A stretch of DNA of 64,000 nucleotides, taken from positions 372,001-436,000 of the forward strand of contig NZ_CP006269.1 in the NCBI RefSeq assembly GCF_000737535.1, written 5' to 3'. The notes under the pieces were generated by a model. The model was not told the origin of the DNA, did no database searches, and worked only from the letters and a program-made list of their open reading frames with translations. The DNA is from Synechococcus sp. KORDI-100. GTDB taxonomy: Bacteria > Cyanobacteriota > Cyanobacteriia > PCC-6307 > Cyanobiaceae. Made by a program: the position numbers and the translations under genes. Shown here piece after piece: positions 9,337 to 17,342 of this stretch (the first letter of the stretch is position 1; every line of letters begins with the position of its first letter).

Positions 9337-9383
9337 CGGCGATCGCCAGAAACCTCAAAACCTGATCTTTCTGGCTCTAAACG

Positions 9384-9605
9384 ATGTCTGAAACCACCTG
9401 GCTCCTCACGGGTCCGATGGCGGCTGAGCTCGGGATTTCAATCCGAAGCATCCATCATTGGCGTTCGTCCCAGCAGAGCCCCTGGCAGCAGGGGCGCCAT
9501 TTCCAACGCCTCACTCCCGCGGATCGATCGCCCTGGATCTGGAACCGCGAGTTGACGCTCAAAGCCTGGGATGAGGCACGCAAATCTGTTGAAGGTGCAG
9601 CGTGA
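9384..9605 (+). CDS. Excisionase/MerR-like winged-helix DNA-binding protein
   Basis: The 73 residues read as a small winged helix: LTGPMAAELGISIRSIHHWR is a helix-turn-helix, followed by a loop and wing (GRHFQRLTPADRSPWIWNRE), the layout of Xis/AlpA/MerR-type mini-regulators. Phage and satellite excisionases have this size and form and direct the integrase toward excision. Its stop overlaps the next start (ATGA), so it is the second gene of a coupled operon. Confidence 0.6.
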   Translation: MSETTWLLTGPMAAELGISIRSIHHWRSSQQSPWQQGRHFQRLTPADRSPWIWNRELTLKAWDEARKSVEGAA

Positions 9606-9877
9606 TGACCCCTCACACCGACAAGAGCCATCACCTGTCTGTGGATGGCGGCTGCATCCGCACCAACATCTACCTGGACCAAGACCAGCTGCTGCTGATC
9701 GTTCAGTGCCTGCGTGATGAAGCGGTCCGCATGTCCAGGCCAACTGATTCCCAGTGCTGGGCCCTTATGGACGAGCGGGAACAGCAGTGCAACCGCTTGG
9801 TCTATCAGATCCTGACCGCTGGCTTCGATGTTGAGGAGAGGATTGGGCTCCGGAGCGGGGGGGTGGCTCGTGGCTGA
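9602..9877 (+). CDS. Hypothetical protein
   Basis: A 91-residue protein with no recognised family. The segment TNIYLDQDQLLLIVQCLRDEAV followed by CWALMDEREQQCNRLVYQIL looks all-helical after one short strand. Overlaps of 4 bp upstream and 8 bp downstream show translational coupling with the excisionase-like gene and the next small gene. Confidence 0.5.
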   Translation: MMTPHTDKSHHLSVDGGCIRTNIYLDQDQLLLIVQCLRDEAVRMSRPTDSQCWALMDEREQQCNRLVYQILTAGFDVEERIGLRSGGVARG

Positions 9878-10031
9878 GCTTTATCACCTCAAGCGACGGC
9901 TCGACGACATTGATCGCAAGTTGCGAGTGCACCGTGGCCCTGCAACACCTGAGCAGGCCCAACTGTTGCGTGCGAGGCGGGAGTGCTTGCTCGAGCTCGC
10001 CGATGCCGAGCGGCAGTTCTGGGGCGCATGA
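9870..10031 (+). CDS. Small coiled-coil protein
   Basis: GTG 9870 gives 53 residues: AELYHLKRRLDDIDRKLRV, then PEQAQLLRARRECLLELADAE, two amphipathic helices likely to form a hairpin or dimeric coiled coil. The frame is open to an ATG at 9828, but the GTG overlapping the preceding stop is the better start. No function can be assigned. Confidence 0.45.
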   Translation: MAELYHLKRRLDDIDRKLRVHRGPATPEQAQLLRARRECLLELADAERQFWGA

Positions 10032-10089
10032 ACACATTGGCCCCTTTCACCTGGGGCCTCTCAAAAACAATCTCTAGATCCTGTATTCA

Positions 10090-11202
10090 ATGACCATCAC
10101 TGCTTTGCCCCGGATGGGCAGCGGCAGGGTGAGTGAAGCCCGACGGCTGCAGTTTCACGCTGATGTTCGCGAAGTGGTGGCCTGGATGCGCCATTACGTT
10201 GAGCAGCTTGGCTTCGCTCCTGTCGCACGATCCTGGCTTTACGCTTTGGAGTCTGAAGGCATCATCACCAAAGGTGATTTCAACTGGGCTGGCAAATGGC
10301 TGGCCGATCGCCGAAAAGAAGGGCTGATTCCGTTTGAGCTCGTCGCTGCCGATTCCACCCGTGCTCTCTCTGGACACGATGCTCACGATCGAGAGCTAAC
10401 CCCGCGGGAATACATCAACCGTCAGCTGCGGGAATCGCTGGATCAAGCCAAGCAGTACTGGCCTGCCAGCTTCTGGAAACACCAGCAACACTTCCCGATC
10501 ATCTGGACTGAAAAACGCGACCTGATCAAGCTGTTTGAACCTGAGCTGCCGCAGGCGGTGCGACGCTTCGCCAGCAAAGGCCAAGCCGATGTGAACAGCC
10601 GAGTGGCTCTGATTGAAGAATGCCAATGGGCTGAATCAGAGGGTTTGGAACCGGTGATCCTCTACTGCGGTGACTTGGATCCGATGGGGGTCAAGATGTC
10701 CGAAGCCATCCTTGAAAACCTGATGCCATTGGCCAAGGTTCTCAACTGGGAATACGAGCTGGAGGAGATGGCTGAAGACGGCCGAATCGTCCGCTTCGGG
10801 CTCAATGCCGAGTTTGTGGACAATGCCGGTCTGCTGTGGATCGACGGGTTAGAGACCAGTAGCGGTGAAGACTTGGCCAACCCGAACCACAACCACCATG
10901 ATTTTCCGTATGTGCAGGACTACCTGGCGACGTACGGTCAACGGAAGGTGGAAGCTAATGCGCTGATCGCCAATCCAACTGCTGCCCGTGCGTTGATTCG
11001 TGAAGAACTCTGGTTCTGGTTATCTGCCGCTGGGCACAAACAATGGGAGTCGGAGAATCAAGCTGCAAGCGACGAAGCATCGGGCCACGTTGATGCCATC
11101 ACAAGAATGCTGGCGATGTTTGATTCCGTCGGAGCGCTTTACAACCCGCGACGGTTGGAGCAGGCCGTTGCCGAAGGCGTGAATTCACTTCCACCCGCAT
11201 GA
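10090..11202 (+). CDS. Spo11/Topoisomerase VI A-like TOPRIM protein
   Basis: The 370-residue protein has an N-terminal helical/winged region (30-90), then IIWTEKRDLIKLFE, comparable to the EK motif that opens the TOPRIM domain of Topo VI-A relatives, then RRFASKGQADVN and VILYCGDLDPMG. The last matches the Mg2+-binding D-x-D strand (FGDxDPSG in relatives). Such proteins occur in phages and mobile elements without a Topo VI-B partner. A role in DNA metabolism of the element is likely; DNA cleavage is not shown. It is the last gene of the 9.1-11.2 kb operon. Confidence 0.6.
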   Translation: MTITALPRMGSGRVSEARRLQFHADVREVVAWMRHYVEQLGFAPVARSWLYALESEGIITKGDFNWAGKWLADRRKEGLIPFELVAADSTRALSGHDAHDRELTPREYINRQLRESLDQAKQYWPASFWKHQQHFPIIWTEKRDLIKLFEPELPQAVRRFASKGQADVNSRVALIEECQWAESEGLEPVILYCGDLDPMGVKMSEAILENLMPLAKVLNWEYELEEMAEDGRIVRFGLNAEFVDNAGLLWIDGLETSSGEDLANPNHNHHDFPYVQDYLATYGQRKVEANALIANPTAARALIREELWFWLSAAGHKQWESENQAASDEASGHVDAITRMLAMFDSVGALYNPRRLEQAVAEGVNSLPPA

Positions 11203-11415
11203 GTGAAAACAGGGCAAAAAGAGATTTCTTTCCGAGGACTCCTGAAACGGGGTCTTTTTTATGCGTGTAAATACTCAACTTTTGCGGAATTAAATAGATA
11301 TTGCCTGTGAAGTAATGCACATGCTTGCATGGTTTACGCAGACCACTGATGTTCACCTTGCTGCCCCATCTGTGGTGGTTAGTGTCAGTTCAAGCCTGAT
11401 TAAATCTTTATATTA

Positions 11416-11583
11416 ATGTCAACCTGCGCCCAAAATCTAAAGACCCACGAGCACCTTGTTGCCAGGGTGCCGGTCGGCACAAAGAGGTTGCTTGAGCACT
11501 ACACCCGTGTGAATGGATTTCGCTCAAAAAATCAAGCACTGAACGAAATCATTCACAGAGCTCTTATTGCAATCGCGTACTGA
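11416..11583 (+). CDS. Short ribbon-helix-helix-like protein (55 aa)
   Basis: ATG 11416 to TGA 11583 encodes a strand-like VARVPVGTKRLLEHYTR followed by NGFRSKNQALNEIIHRALIA, the pattern of an Arc/CopG dimer (strand, helix, turn, helix). It lies alone between the TOPRIM gene and the primase-like gene and could be an early-region repressor. The 213 bp upstream are AT-rich and hold no other gene that I can see. Confidence 0.5.
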   Translation: MSTCAQNLKTHEHLVARVPVGTKRLLEHYTRVNGFRSKNQALNEIIHRALIAIAY

Positions 11584-11726
11584 CAGGCACTGGGATTCAG
11601 CCACCGGCCCTTGGAAAGCTTGGCTGGATCCCGCGATCGAACAACCCCGCTTCAGGGAAATCCAATGCATTACAAATCTATCGGCTGCCATCTATACGAA
11701 CGCCTTCGCGGAGTTCTCAGCTGCTG

Positions 11727-12539
11727 ATGACCAGCTACACCCGCAGCAGCAGGGCAAACCCTTGCCCAATCTGTGGCCGCACCCGTGACGGCGACTGTCG
11801 AATCCTTGATTCGGGGCTGGTCTTTTGCCACAGCGAACGCAATGGCGTCATCCCAGGCAAACAGCATCCAAAAAAGGATTTTGTCTATTGCGGGAAGTCG
11901 GACGAGGCGCAGGGCTTTGGCATCTGGAAGCCACTGCATCTCTGCACCGAACCGCTGAAAACCAGGCGCGAGCCAAAGACCCAGTTTTTTCAATACCGGC
12001 TTTGGGATGGCTCCCCACTAAAGGTCAGCCGCAAGCGCACCGACTATCCCGACAAGCCGAAATGGGTTGGCTGGGAAAAGCGGCTTAACGGCACCAAAGA
12101 GATCGAGATCGCCCCTTACCGATGGCACAAAGCCATGGCTGAGGTGGTCAGCGTTGGCGTTCTTGTGGTGCTGCGCGGCGAGCTGAAAGCTGACCTTTTG
12201 GCGGGCCGTGGCATCCCTGCCATCTCTGTCCTGGCCGTTGGCGATCGGCTGGTGACAGAACTGCGAAAGCTGATTGCTGATGGCCACACCGTCGCGTTGG
12301 CACCCGACTGCGACCTGGCCGATCTTGATCACTGGTATCGCGACCTGACCGGTGCCATCCCTCAGCTGCAGACCCTGCAGTGCCCAGACAAAAAGATGGA
12401 TTGGCGTTCACCACCTGCTGATGGTGCCGTGGCGTTGAGGACTGGATCACCAGCAAGAGCCCCAGCAATGACGAGATCTTGGCAGCCATCACTCCATTGC
12501 GATGGGAGCCGTCAGCTGAAATCACCTCCACCGCGCTAG
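11727..12539 (+). CDS. Primase-like protein (zinc finger + TOPRIM-like), C-terminus out of frame
   Basis: The first 225 residues look genuine. A zinc finger of DnaG/phage-primase type (CPICGRTRDGDC, then FCHS) is followed by a TOPRIM-like section with GELKADLLAG and VALAPDCDLADLDHWY, whose Asp pattern could bind metal. The reading turns to low-complexity Pro/Arg/Ser sequence after CPDKKMDW (about 12400), which suggests a lesion. The neighbouring frames carry HHLLM and VEDWITSKSPSNDEI that lead into the helicase gene. In relatives primase and helicase are often one polypeptide; here it appears broken. Confidence 0.55.
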   Translation: MTSYTRSSRANPCPICGRTRDGDCRILDSGLVFCHSERNGVIPGKQHPKKDFVYCGKSDEAQGFGIWKPLHLCTEPLKTRREPKTQFFQYRLWDGSPLKVSRKRTDYPDKPKWVGWEKRLNGTKEIEIAPYRWHKAMAEVVSVGVLVVLRGELKADLLAGRGIPAISVLAVGDRLVTELRKLIADGHTVALAPDCDLADLDHWYRDLTGAIPQLQTLQCPDKKMDWRSPPADGAVALRTGSPARAPAMTRSWQPSLHCDGSRQLKSPPPR

Positions 12540-13792
12540 TCGAAAAGCCTATCGATGCAGATGACGAAGACCTGCCTCTCAACGAACGGATCGATCTGGG
12601 CGTTGAAGCCCTGCTGGAAGCCCACCTCAAAAACAACGCCGGGGAAATCGACGCTGCTTTTGCTGACTTGTTCAAGCTCGGTGTCCGCCGTGATCGCGCA
12701 GAAGAGCGAATCCTGATGCAGTGGGCCAAATCCCATGGCCTCGATATTTCAACCACAGCTGCACCAAATCAGCAGGTGCGTGGTCGGGTGATTGGCAAAG
12801 CGAAAGAAGGCAAAGGCATGCGCCAACAGCTCCCAGGGTTCGGGCTCGACAACGACCTGCATCTTTTGGTTTCTGATGCCGCTGCAGGCAAGACAACAGC
12901 GTTTTGCGAGCTGGCCACTGTCATGACCGCTCGAGATAAAGGCTTTCTCGATCACGAAGCTCCCCGCATTGATCCACCCGACGATCCGCGCTCTACCGCC
13001 TTGGTGATTGCCTCTGACGGAGAGGGCACTGCCTATTCCATGTGGGAGAACTATCTCGCTTCCATCAATGGACAGGAACGCGGCGCTCTCCTCGAGGTCT
13101 GGGCTCAGGACGATGAAAAAGGAGAAAACCCATGGAACGTTTCTCTACACAACCTCCAGCGCCTCTACAAACGCATGGCCATGGGTGATGTGGCTGTCGT
13201 CATCATCGACACCGCAAACGCCGTCTTTAGAGGTGCTGGCATCAACGTCGGCACAGGACCGATTGAGACCTATCTCCGGCTCCTGAAACAGATCGTTTGC
13301 CGAACCGCCCCGCTCTGGATCTCACAACACACCAACCGGAACGGTGGAACCACCATGAAGGCCATTGGTGGCCATCCAGCCTTTCAAGAGGTTCCAAGCG
13401 TTGTTCACCTCATCGAAGCCAAGCAACAGGCAGATGGCTCGAAGATCCGCATTTGGCATGTCCTGAAGCTTCGTGGCTCCAACTACCGGCGCTTTAGTTA
13501 CGTCCTCGAGGCCGGTGAACTCAAAGTCACCGACGGCCACTTCTTTGAGAACTGCCGTGAGCAAGTTCTCGTCCTCATCCATAAGCAAATCCTCGTCGCT
13601 GGCTTTACCAGCCCTAGCGATCTGATCCGACTCTCCAATCGACCCCCACAGTCCGTCTACAACGCTCTCGATGAACTCCGGGGAATGAAGCTCATTCGCT
13701 CCCGTGGTCGCGGTTTCCGATTGACTTCCGCCGGTGAGCGATTCGTCGAATCCTTGAAAATTTCGCCCGATCAGCCTGATTGGATTGCCTGA
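12479..13792 (+). CDS. RepA/RecA-like replicative helicase (P-loop ATPase)
   Basis: The TTG start at 12479 is nominal, because the frame is open and sensible upstream to 12437. The 437 residues include Walker A SDAAAGKTT (about 139-147) and Walker B VAVVIIDTAN (about 240), then WISQHTNRNGG, the layout of hexameric RepA/DnaB-like ATPases used by plasmids and phages. A winged-helix tail follows (SPSDLIRLSNRPPQSVYNAL). It probably unwinds the origin of the element and works with the primase-like protein just upstream, with which it may once have been fused. Confidence 0.65.
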   Translation: MAAITPLRWEPSAEITSTALVEKPIDADDEDLPLNERIDLGVEALLEAHLKNNAGEIDAAFADLFKLGVRRDRAEERILMQWAKSHGLDISTTAAPNQQVRGRVIGKAKEGKGMRQQLPGFGLDNDLHLLVSDAAAGKTTAFCELATVMTARDKGFLDHEAPRIDPPDDPRSTALVIASDGEGTAYSMWENYLASINGQERGALLEVWAQDDEKGENPWNVSLHNLQRLYKRMAMGDVAVVIIDTANAVFRGAGINVGTGPIETYLRLLKQIVCRTAPLWISQHTNRNGGTTMKAIGGHPAFQEVPSVVHLIEAKQQADGSKIRIWHVLKLRGSNYRRFSYVLEAGELKVTDGHFFENCREQVLVLIHKQILVAGFTSPSDLIRLSNRPPQSVYNALDELRGMKLIRSRGRGFRLTSAGERFVESLKISPDQPDWIA

Positions 13793-13905
13793 CCCCCCCC
13801 CTTACACATCCACAACCCCTCCGGGAAAACAAATCCTCTCAATCCCAGTGCTCACAACCCTTCTACTCACCTCATTTACCAATAGATCGAGAGAGGGGGG
13901 GGGGG
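13793..13905. repeat. C9 and G11 homopolymer tracts flanking a 93-bp spacer
   Basis: A run of nine C (13793-13801) directly follows the helicase stop. A run of eleven G (13895-13905) lies 35 bp before the next start. The two runs are complementary and could form one long stem. Such tracts are prone to replication slippage and to variable promoter spacing. Confidence 0.6.
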
Positions 13906-13939
13906 AGGGGTAGAGGTATTTAGAGACGTTGAACCTGCA

Positions 13940-14521
13940 ATGGCTCGCCAAAATAGTTGTACGAACGTGTCTTTTTCTTCGATGGCCGGCAGAACTTCTG
14001 TTCGTAAGTATCAGGAGCGGGTGGATAAGTGCTTCGAGATGCACATTCGCGGAATGAAGCAATCAGAAATCGCTGAGGCCATGAGCATGACTCAGCAGGC
14101 TGTCTCCAGGGCAGTAAAGAAAGCTGCAACTCAGCATCCACTGGTGCAGATGACTCCGGAAGAACGCGCAGGCGTTGCCCTTGCTTTGATGCAATCGATC
14201 ACCAAAGAGCTTTGGCAAGAAATAGATGATGCGAAACAACGTGGAGCCCGGGATGAGCTCAGGTCGTTGTTGGGAATCTCAAGCTTGCACGCACAACGGG
14301 TGAGCAGGGTGCTGCTGGATCAAGCCGACGTTGCGATCAGCGTCGTCAATGTCAGTGAGAGCACCGTAAACAGCCTGGCTCCGAAGGGCACCGATTGTTA
14401 TCAAGCGTGGCTTCAAAGCGTTGGACCCGGAGCTTTGACAGCGATGCCAATGCAAGCTCAGTCCAGCGATCGAGTTATTGCTTCAGAGACAGTTACTCAA
14501 GGGCCGGATGTGCCGGTTTAG
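13940..14521 (+). CDS. HTH DNA-binding protein, possible terminase small subunit
   Basis: The 193-residue protein carries RGMKQSEIAEAMSMTQQAVSRAVKKA, a clear helix-turn-helix (about residues 38-63), followed by a helical middle and a Ser/Thr-rich tail. This resembles phage terminase small subunits or element regulators with an N-terminal HTH and a helical oligomerisation part. An ATG at 13982 (MAGRTSVRKY) is an equally good start. It is 16 kb from the terminase large subunit, so a TerS role is only possible. Confidence 0.55.
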   Translation: MARQNSCTNVSFSSMAGRTSVRKYQERVDKCFEMHIRGMKQSEIAEAMSMTQQAVSRAVKKAATQHPLVQMTPEERAGVALALMQSITKELWQEIDDAKQRGARDELRSLLGISSLHAQRVSRVLLDQADVAISVVNVSESTVNSLAPKGTDCYQAWLQSVGPGALTAMPMQAQSSDRVIASETVTQGPDVPV

Positions 14522-14938
14522 CTAGTAGCGATACGGATCTAGTCGTCTCACAAGCTGAGATTCGAGCGGGTTCTGAGTCCAGAAATGCCCGTGTCTCAGT
14601 CCAAGACGGTGCAGGCTGGTGGTGGTGTGCCAATCGCGCTGACTCAGGCCTACCGGAGGGTGTATCGCACGCGTGGGCAGCTGTTGTTGGAGGTGGCGCC
14701 GCTGTGAAGGCCGGGCTTCACTAAAGAGTGGTAGGAGCCAACAACTACAGACCAATAAATGGTCTCACCCACTGAACGTTTGTATTCAACTGTTCAATTG
14801 GTGCTTGCAAAACCCTTTCCTTTCGCTTATATTGAGTGAGACGAGATTTCCCGCTTCGGCGCGTCGTCAAAACCATTTGAAGCATCTCTAATCTTTCTCC
14901 AACGGAGCGGAGGCACGTTTATCTCAAAAAAATTCATC
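14522..14938 (+). other. Gap between the HTH gene and the 121-aa gene
   Basis: The 417 bp contain a possible 40-residue frame (ATG 14585 to TGA 14707, basic, ending GQLLLEVAPL) with no supporting homology, and a strong promoter (14805-14833). The roughly 100-nt leader after the promoter includes the purine-rich GGAGCGGAGG, about 25 bp before the next gene. I see no other gene. Confidence 0.4.
14805..14833 (+). promoter_or_regulatory. Sigma-70-type promoter
   Basis: TTGCAA (14805-14810) and TATATT (14828-14833) are separated by exactly 17 bp, near consensus for the housekeeping sigma factor. Transcription would start near 14840 and read the 121-residue gene at 14939, whose terminator lies at 15314. 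This makes a self-contained monocistronic unit. Confidence 0.6.
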
Positions 14939-15304
14939 ATGACTATCACAACTGGTGCTGGCGCTACTGAGCGCCAATCTGACTGGGACGTCGAGTCCGT
15001 TTGCAATGACGTCATTGCTGACGGCAACCTCAGCCGTCGCAAGCGGTCGTTCCTTGAGCAGATCCTCAAGCGGACTCAGGAAACCCTTTCCGAGACTTCA
15101 AGTCTCGACATTGCAGATGGTTTTTACTGCGAGGAAATGGAGCTGCCACGGGGCTCCTATTGGTGTGAGGTCATTGCTGCGTCCCTCGACTACCTCAAAC
15201 CAAGACGGCATCAAGACGGCGGCAGTCGCCTTATTGAACTCAGGCGCGAGCTGATGCTCAATAACTTGATAGATCCCGAAGAATTTGAAGCACTTAACTG
15301 CTAA
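14939..15304 (+). CDS. Acidic hypothetical protein with its own promoter and terminator
   Basis: A 121-residue protein with an acidic, mainly helical composition: WDVESVCNDVIADGNLSRRK, then FYCEEMELPRGSYWCEVI and LIELRRELMLNNLIDPEEFE. No family recognised. The unit runs from the promoter at 14805 to the intrinsic terminator at 15314. Small acidic element proteins of this kind are often anti-host or DNA-mimic factors, but nothing in the sequence proves that. Confidence 0.55.
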   Translation: MTITTGAGATERQSDWDVESVCNDVIADGNLSRRKRSFLEQILKRTQETLSETSSLDIADGFYCEEMELPRGSYWCEVIAASLDYLKPRRHQDGGSRLIELRRELMLNNLIDPEEFEALNC

Positions 15305-15313
15305 GACCACTGA

Positions 15314-15333
15314 GGGGGCTTTGCCCCCTTTTT
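15314..15333 (+). terminator. Intrinsic terminator
   Basis: GGGGGC TTT GCCCCC (15314-15328, stem of about 6 bp with short loop) is followed by five T. It lies 10 bp past the stop of the 121-residue gene. Confidence 0.85.
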
Positions 15334-15465
15334 ATTGCCCAACAATTCACAAATCAATCGCCCCCAGCATTCGCTCGCTTTTCCAGGTCAGGCGGGCCAG
15401 AGGCAGGCGCACCGTGGCCTGAGAGCGGTGTCCCTGCTGATTAGGACGACCTTGGCCTGATCGTT

Positions 15466-15747
15466 TCAGGTAAACGGATCGGGAGTCGTTACGTCGCCGA
15501 ACTGTGCCCTTTCCAGTCGATCCAGCCTCGCAAGAACTGAACGAATGACGTCTCTTGATCTTTCGTCAACGACTTCAAGCTGGTCAATCTCCGGATACCG
15601 GTTCAGGCCACCGCCACTGATTACCTGATGGACGCAAGCCCTGATGAAGTTGCTTCTGTCTTGCCCTGCTTCTTTCGCTGCCTTGTCGATCCTCTCCAGC
15701 AACTCCGGAGGAAGCCTGAGCGCGATTTGCTTGAGGGATTCGGCCAT
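15466..15747 (-). CDS. Ribbon-helix-helix (CopG/Arc) regulator
   Basis: The 93 residues begin LKQIALRLPPELLERIDKAA and continue GQDRSNFIRACVHQV: the strand-helix-helix of a CopG/Arc DNA-binding dimer. The C-terminal half (RSVLARLDRLERAQF) is a helix that could oligomerise. It is divergent from the DUF4041/GIY-YIG gene, with about 100 bp between the starts holding a 17-bp dyad. The simplest reading is that it represses itself and the nuclease gene. Confidence 0.8.
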   Translation of the reverse strand: MAESLKQIALRLPPELLERIDKAAKEAGQDRSNFIRACVHQVISGGGLNRYPEIDQLEVVDERSRDVIRSVLARLDRLERAQFGDVTTPDPFT

Positions 15748-15792
15748 GTCCCAACCATACCGAAATCTTTGCGATAGCTGCCAGCCCTTAGG

Positions 15793-15831
15793 TTGACAGA
15801 TGCAATAGCTATGGGATATCTATAAGATATC
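15793..15831 (+). promoter_or_regulatory. Promoter with perfect dyad operator between the RHH gene and the DUF4041/GIY-YIG gene
   Basis: A consensus -35 TTGACA (15793-15798) is followed at 17-18 bp by a -10-like ATATCT/TATCTA inside the dyad GATATCTATAAGATATC (15815-15831; 6-bp arms, 5-bp centre). A regulator bound there would cover the -10. The ATG at 15845 lies only about 12 nt past the predicted start of transcription, so the leader is very short. The divergent ribbon-helix-helix protein is the obvious binding candidate. Confidence 0.55.
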
Positions 15832-15844
15832 TCATATTCTTCAA

Positions 15845-17323
15845 ATGCGATTACGACTCCCTCTTGCTGCCGGTGCTTCTGTGGCCGCTGCTATTGGCCT
15901 AGCTGTTGGCTCAATGGCTAGCGAAGGTTGGCGCAGCAAATTCATGGCCCTGACAGGCACTGGTTTTGCAAGTTGTTCGGCTGTTGCACTGCTGGTAGCG
16001 AACGGCAAACTCAATAAGCGATATGGCGGAATCATCAGCGTTGAGGATGAAATCAAGAAAGTCCGCACTGCAGAGGAAAAAACCCTTACTGAGCTGACAC
16101 GAAGAATCGAGTCCCTGAGGCGTGAGATTGCCGCGTCTGAGCAGACTGCCAACACCAACAACGAAGAAGCCGCAAAGGCAACAGAGAAGACAGAAAGACT
16201 CAAATCAGAGATAGCTGCTCTTCAGGAAGAACTAGAAAACGAAGAAGCGATGTCCGCCGCTGGCTTTGGCCCTCGCCGCTACCCGGATTTGAATTCAACC
16301 GAAATGGAGATGAAGCTAAAGGCAAATCGAGAAAAGCAAAAGAATATTGCGGCCGGAATCCTCCTCCGTTGCATGAGATCAGATGATTTAACTATTGAGG
16401 ATGAATTAATTTTTGATGGCTCAATTGCTAAATATCGCAATTCCTTGAAACGTCGGGCGACCGCTTATCTACGTGGTTTTAATGGAGAATGTGATGCTGC
16501 GATTTCCACCCTGAAGCACAATAATGATTCAACGGTGATTAACAAGATCAACAGGGCGTTTGATTTTTACGATAAAAAGGCAGGGATGGAGAGAATCCCA
16601 TGGAATGACAAGTTGCTTGTCCTACGTGAAAAGGAAGCATATTTAGTGCATGAAATTCATCTCCAAAAGCAAATTGAAAGAGAAGAACAGGCTGAGCTAA
16701 GGCAACAAATCAGGGACGAAGAAAGGGCAATCAGGGAAATTGAAAAAGCCACTAACGATGCCGAAAGAGAAGCAGCACAGTATGCAAAGGCACTCAAGGA
16801 AGCACAGAAGATTGTTGAACTTGCAGGGCAGGAAGCATCAGAGAAGCAACGCAGGAAAATCGCTGAACTGGAAAGGTTGCTTGAGGAAGCAAACGAAAAC
16901 AAGGAACGTGCTATGAGCCGCGCACAGATGACGAAAAGCGGCCACGTTTACATCATTAGCAACATCGGTTCTTTTGGTGATCATGTTTACAAGGTTGGAA
17001 TGACGCGACGATTGGAACCAATGGACCGCGTTCGTGAACTTGGCGATGCTTCCGTTCCCTTCCCGTTTGACGTTCACGCCATGATTTTCACAGATGACGC
17101 GCCAGGGCTGGAACACGCCATCCACAAACAGATTGAGGAATACCGCCTTAACCGCGTCAACTTGCGCCGTGAATTTTTCACCATCTCAATTGACGAGTTA
17201 AAGGCTGCAGTGGACAAGGCATCTGAGAACTCCAACATCCGCTATTCGATCCATTGGACACGGTTTGCTGAGGCTGAGCAATACAGGCAGAGTCTTGCTG
17301 AGAGAGAATTGGTTGCGGCTTGA
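15845..17323 (+). CDS. Membrane-anchored DUF4041/GIY-YIG nuclease (SNIPE-like anti-phage protein)
   Basis: The 492 residues show two N-terminal membrane helices (about 7-24 and 34-54), a charged coiled coil (about 65-140), a DUF4041-type middle (about 150-300), a second coiled coil, and a C-terminal GIY-YIG/T5orf172 nuclease domain (365-455). Nuclease motifs: GHVYIISNIGSF, VYKVGMTRR, and REFFTI supplying the metal-binding Glu. This domain order matches the SNIPE defence family, in which a membrane-bound nuclease cuts phage DNA as it is injected. A tight promoter and a divergent RHH gene suggest controlled expression. Assignment is by domain order; activity is inferred. Confidence 0.8.
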   Translation: MRLRLPLAAGASVAAAIGLAVGSMASEGWRSKFMALTGTGFASCSAVALLVANGKLNKRYGGIISVEDEIKKVRTAEEKTLTELTRRIESLRREIAASEQTANTNNEEAAKATEKTERLKSEIAALQEELENEEAMSAAGFGPRRYPDLNSTEMEMKLKANREKQKNIAAGILLRCMRSDDLTIEDELIFDGSIAKYRNSLKRRATAYLRGFNGECDAAISTLKHNNDSTVINKINRAFDFYDKKAGMERIPWNDKLLVLREKEAYLVHEIHLQKQIEREEQAELRQQIRDEERAIREIEKATNDAEREAAQYAKALKEAQKIVELAGQEASEKQRRKIAELERLLEEANENKERAMSRAQMTKSGHVYIISNIGSFGDHVYKVGMTRRLEPMDRVRELGDASVPFPFDVHAMIFTDDAPGLEHAIHKQIEEYRLNRVNLRREFFTISIDELKAAVDKASENSNIRYSIHWTRFAEAEQYRQSLAERELVAA

Positions 17324-17342
17324 AACTCAATTACTCGGTGAT

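Noticed and set aside
12390-12419. Programmed frameshift between primase and helicase at C AAA AAG
   Set aside because: A -1 shift there reaches a TGA at 12419 before the helicase frame, so it cannot produce a fusion.
14395-14724. 109-residue plus-strand frame after the HTH gene
   Set aside because: It begins inside the HTH gene in another frame, is Ser/Ala/Arg-rich, and shows no start signal or domain.
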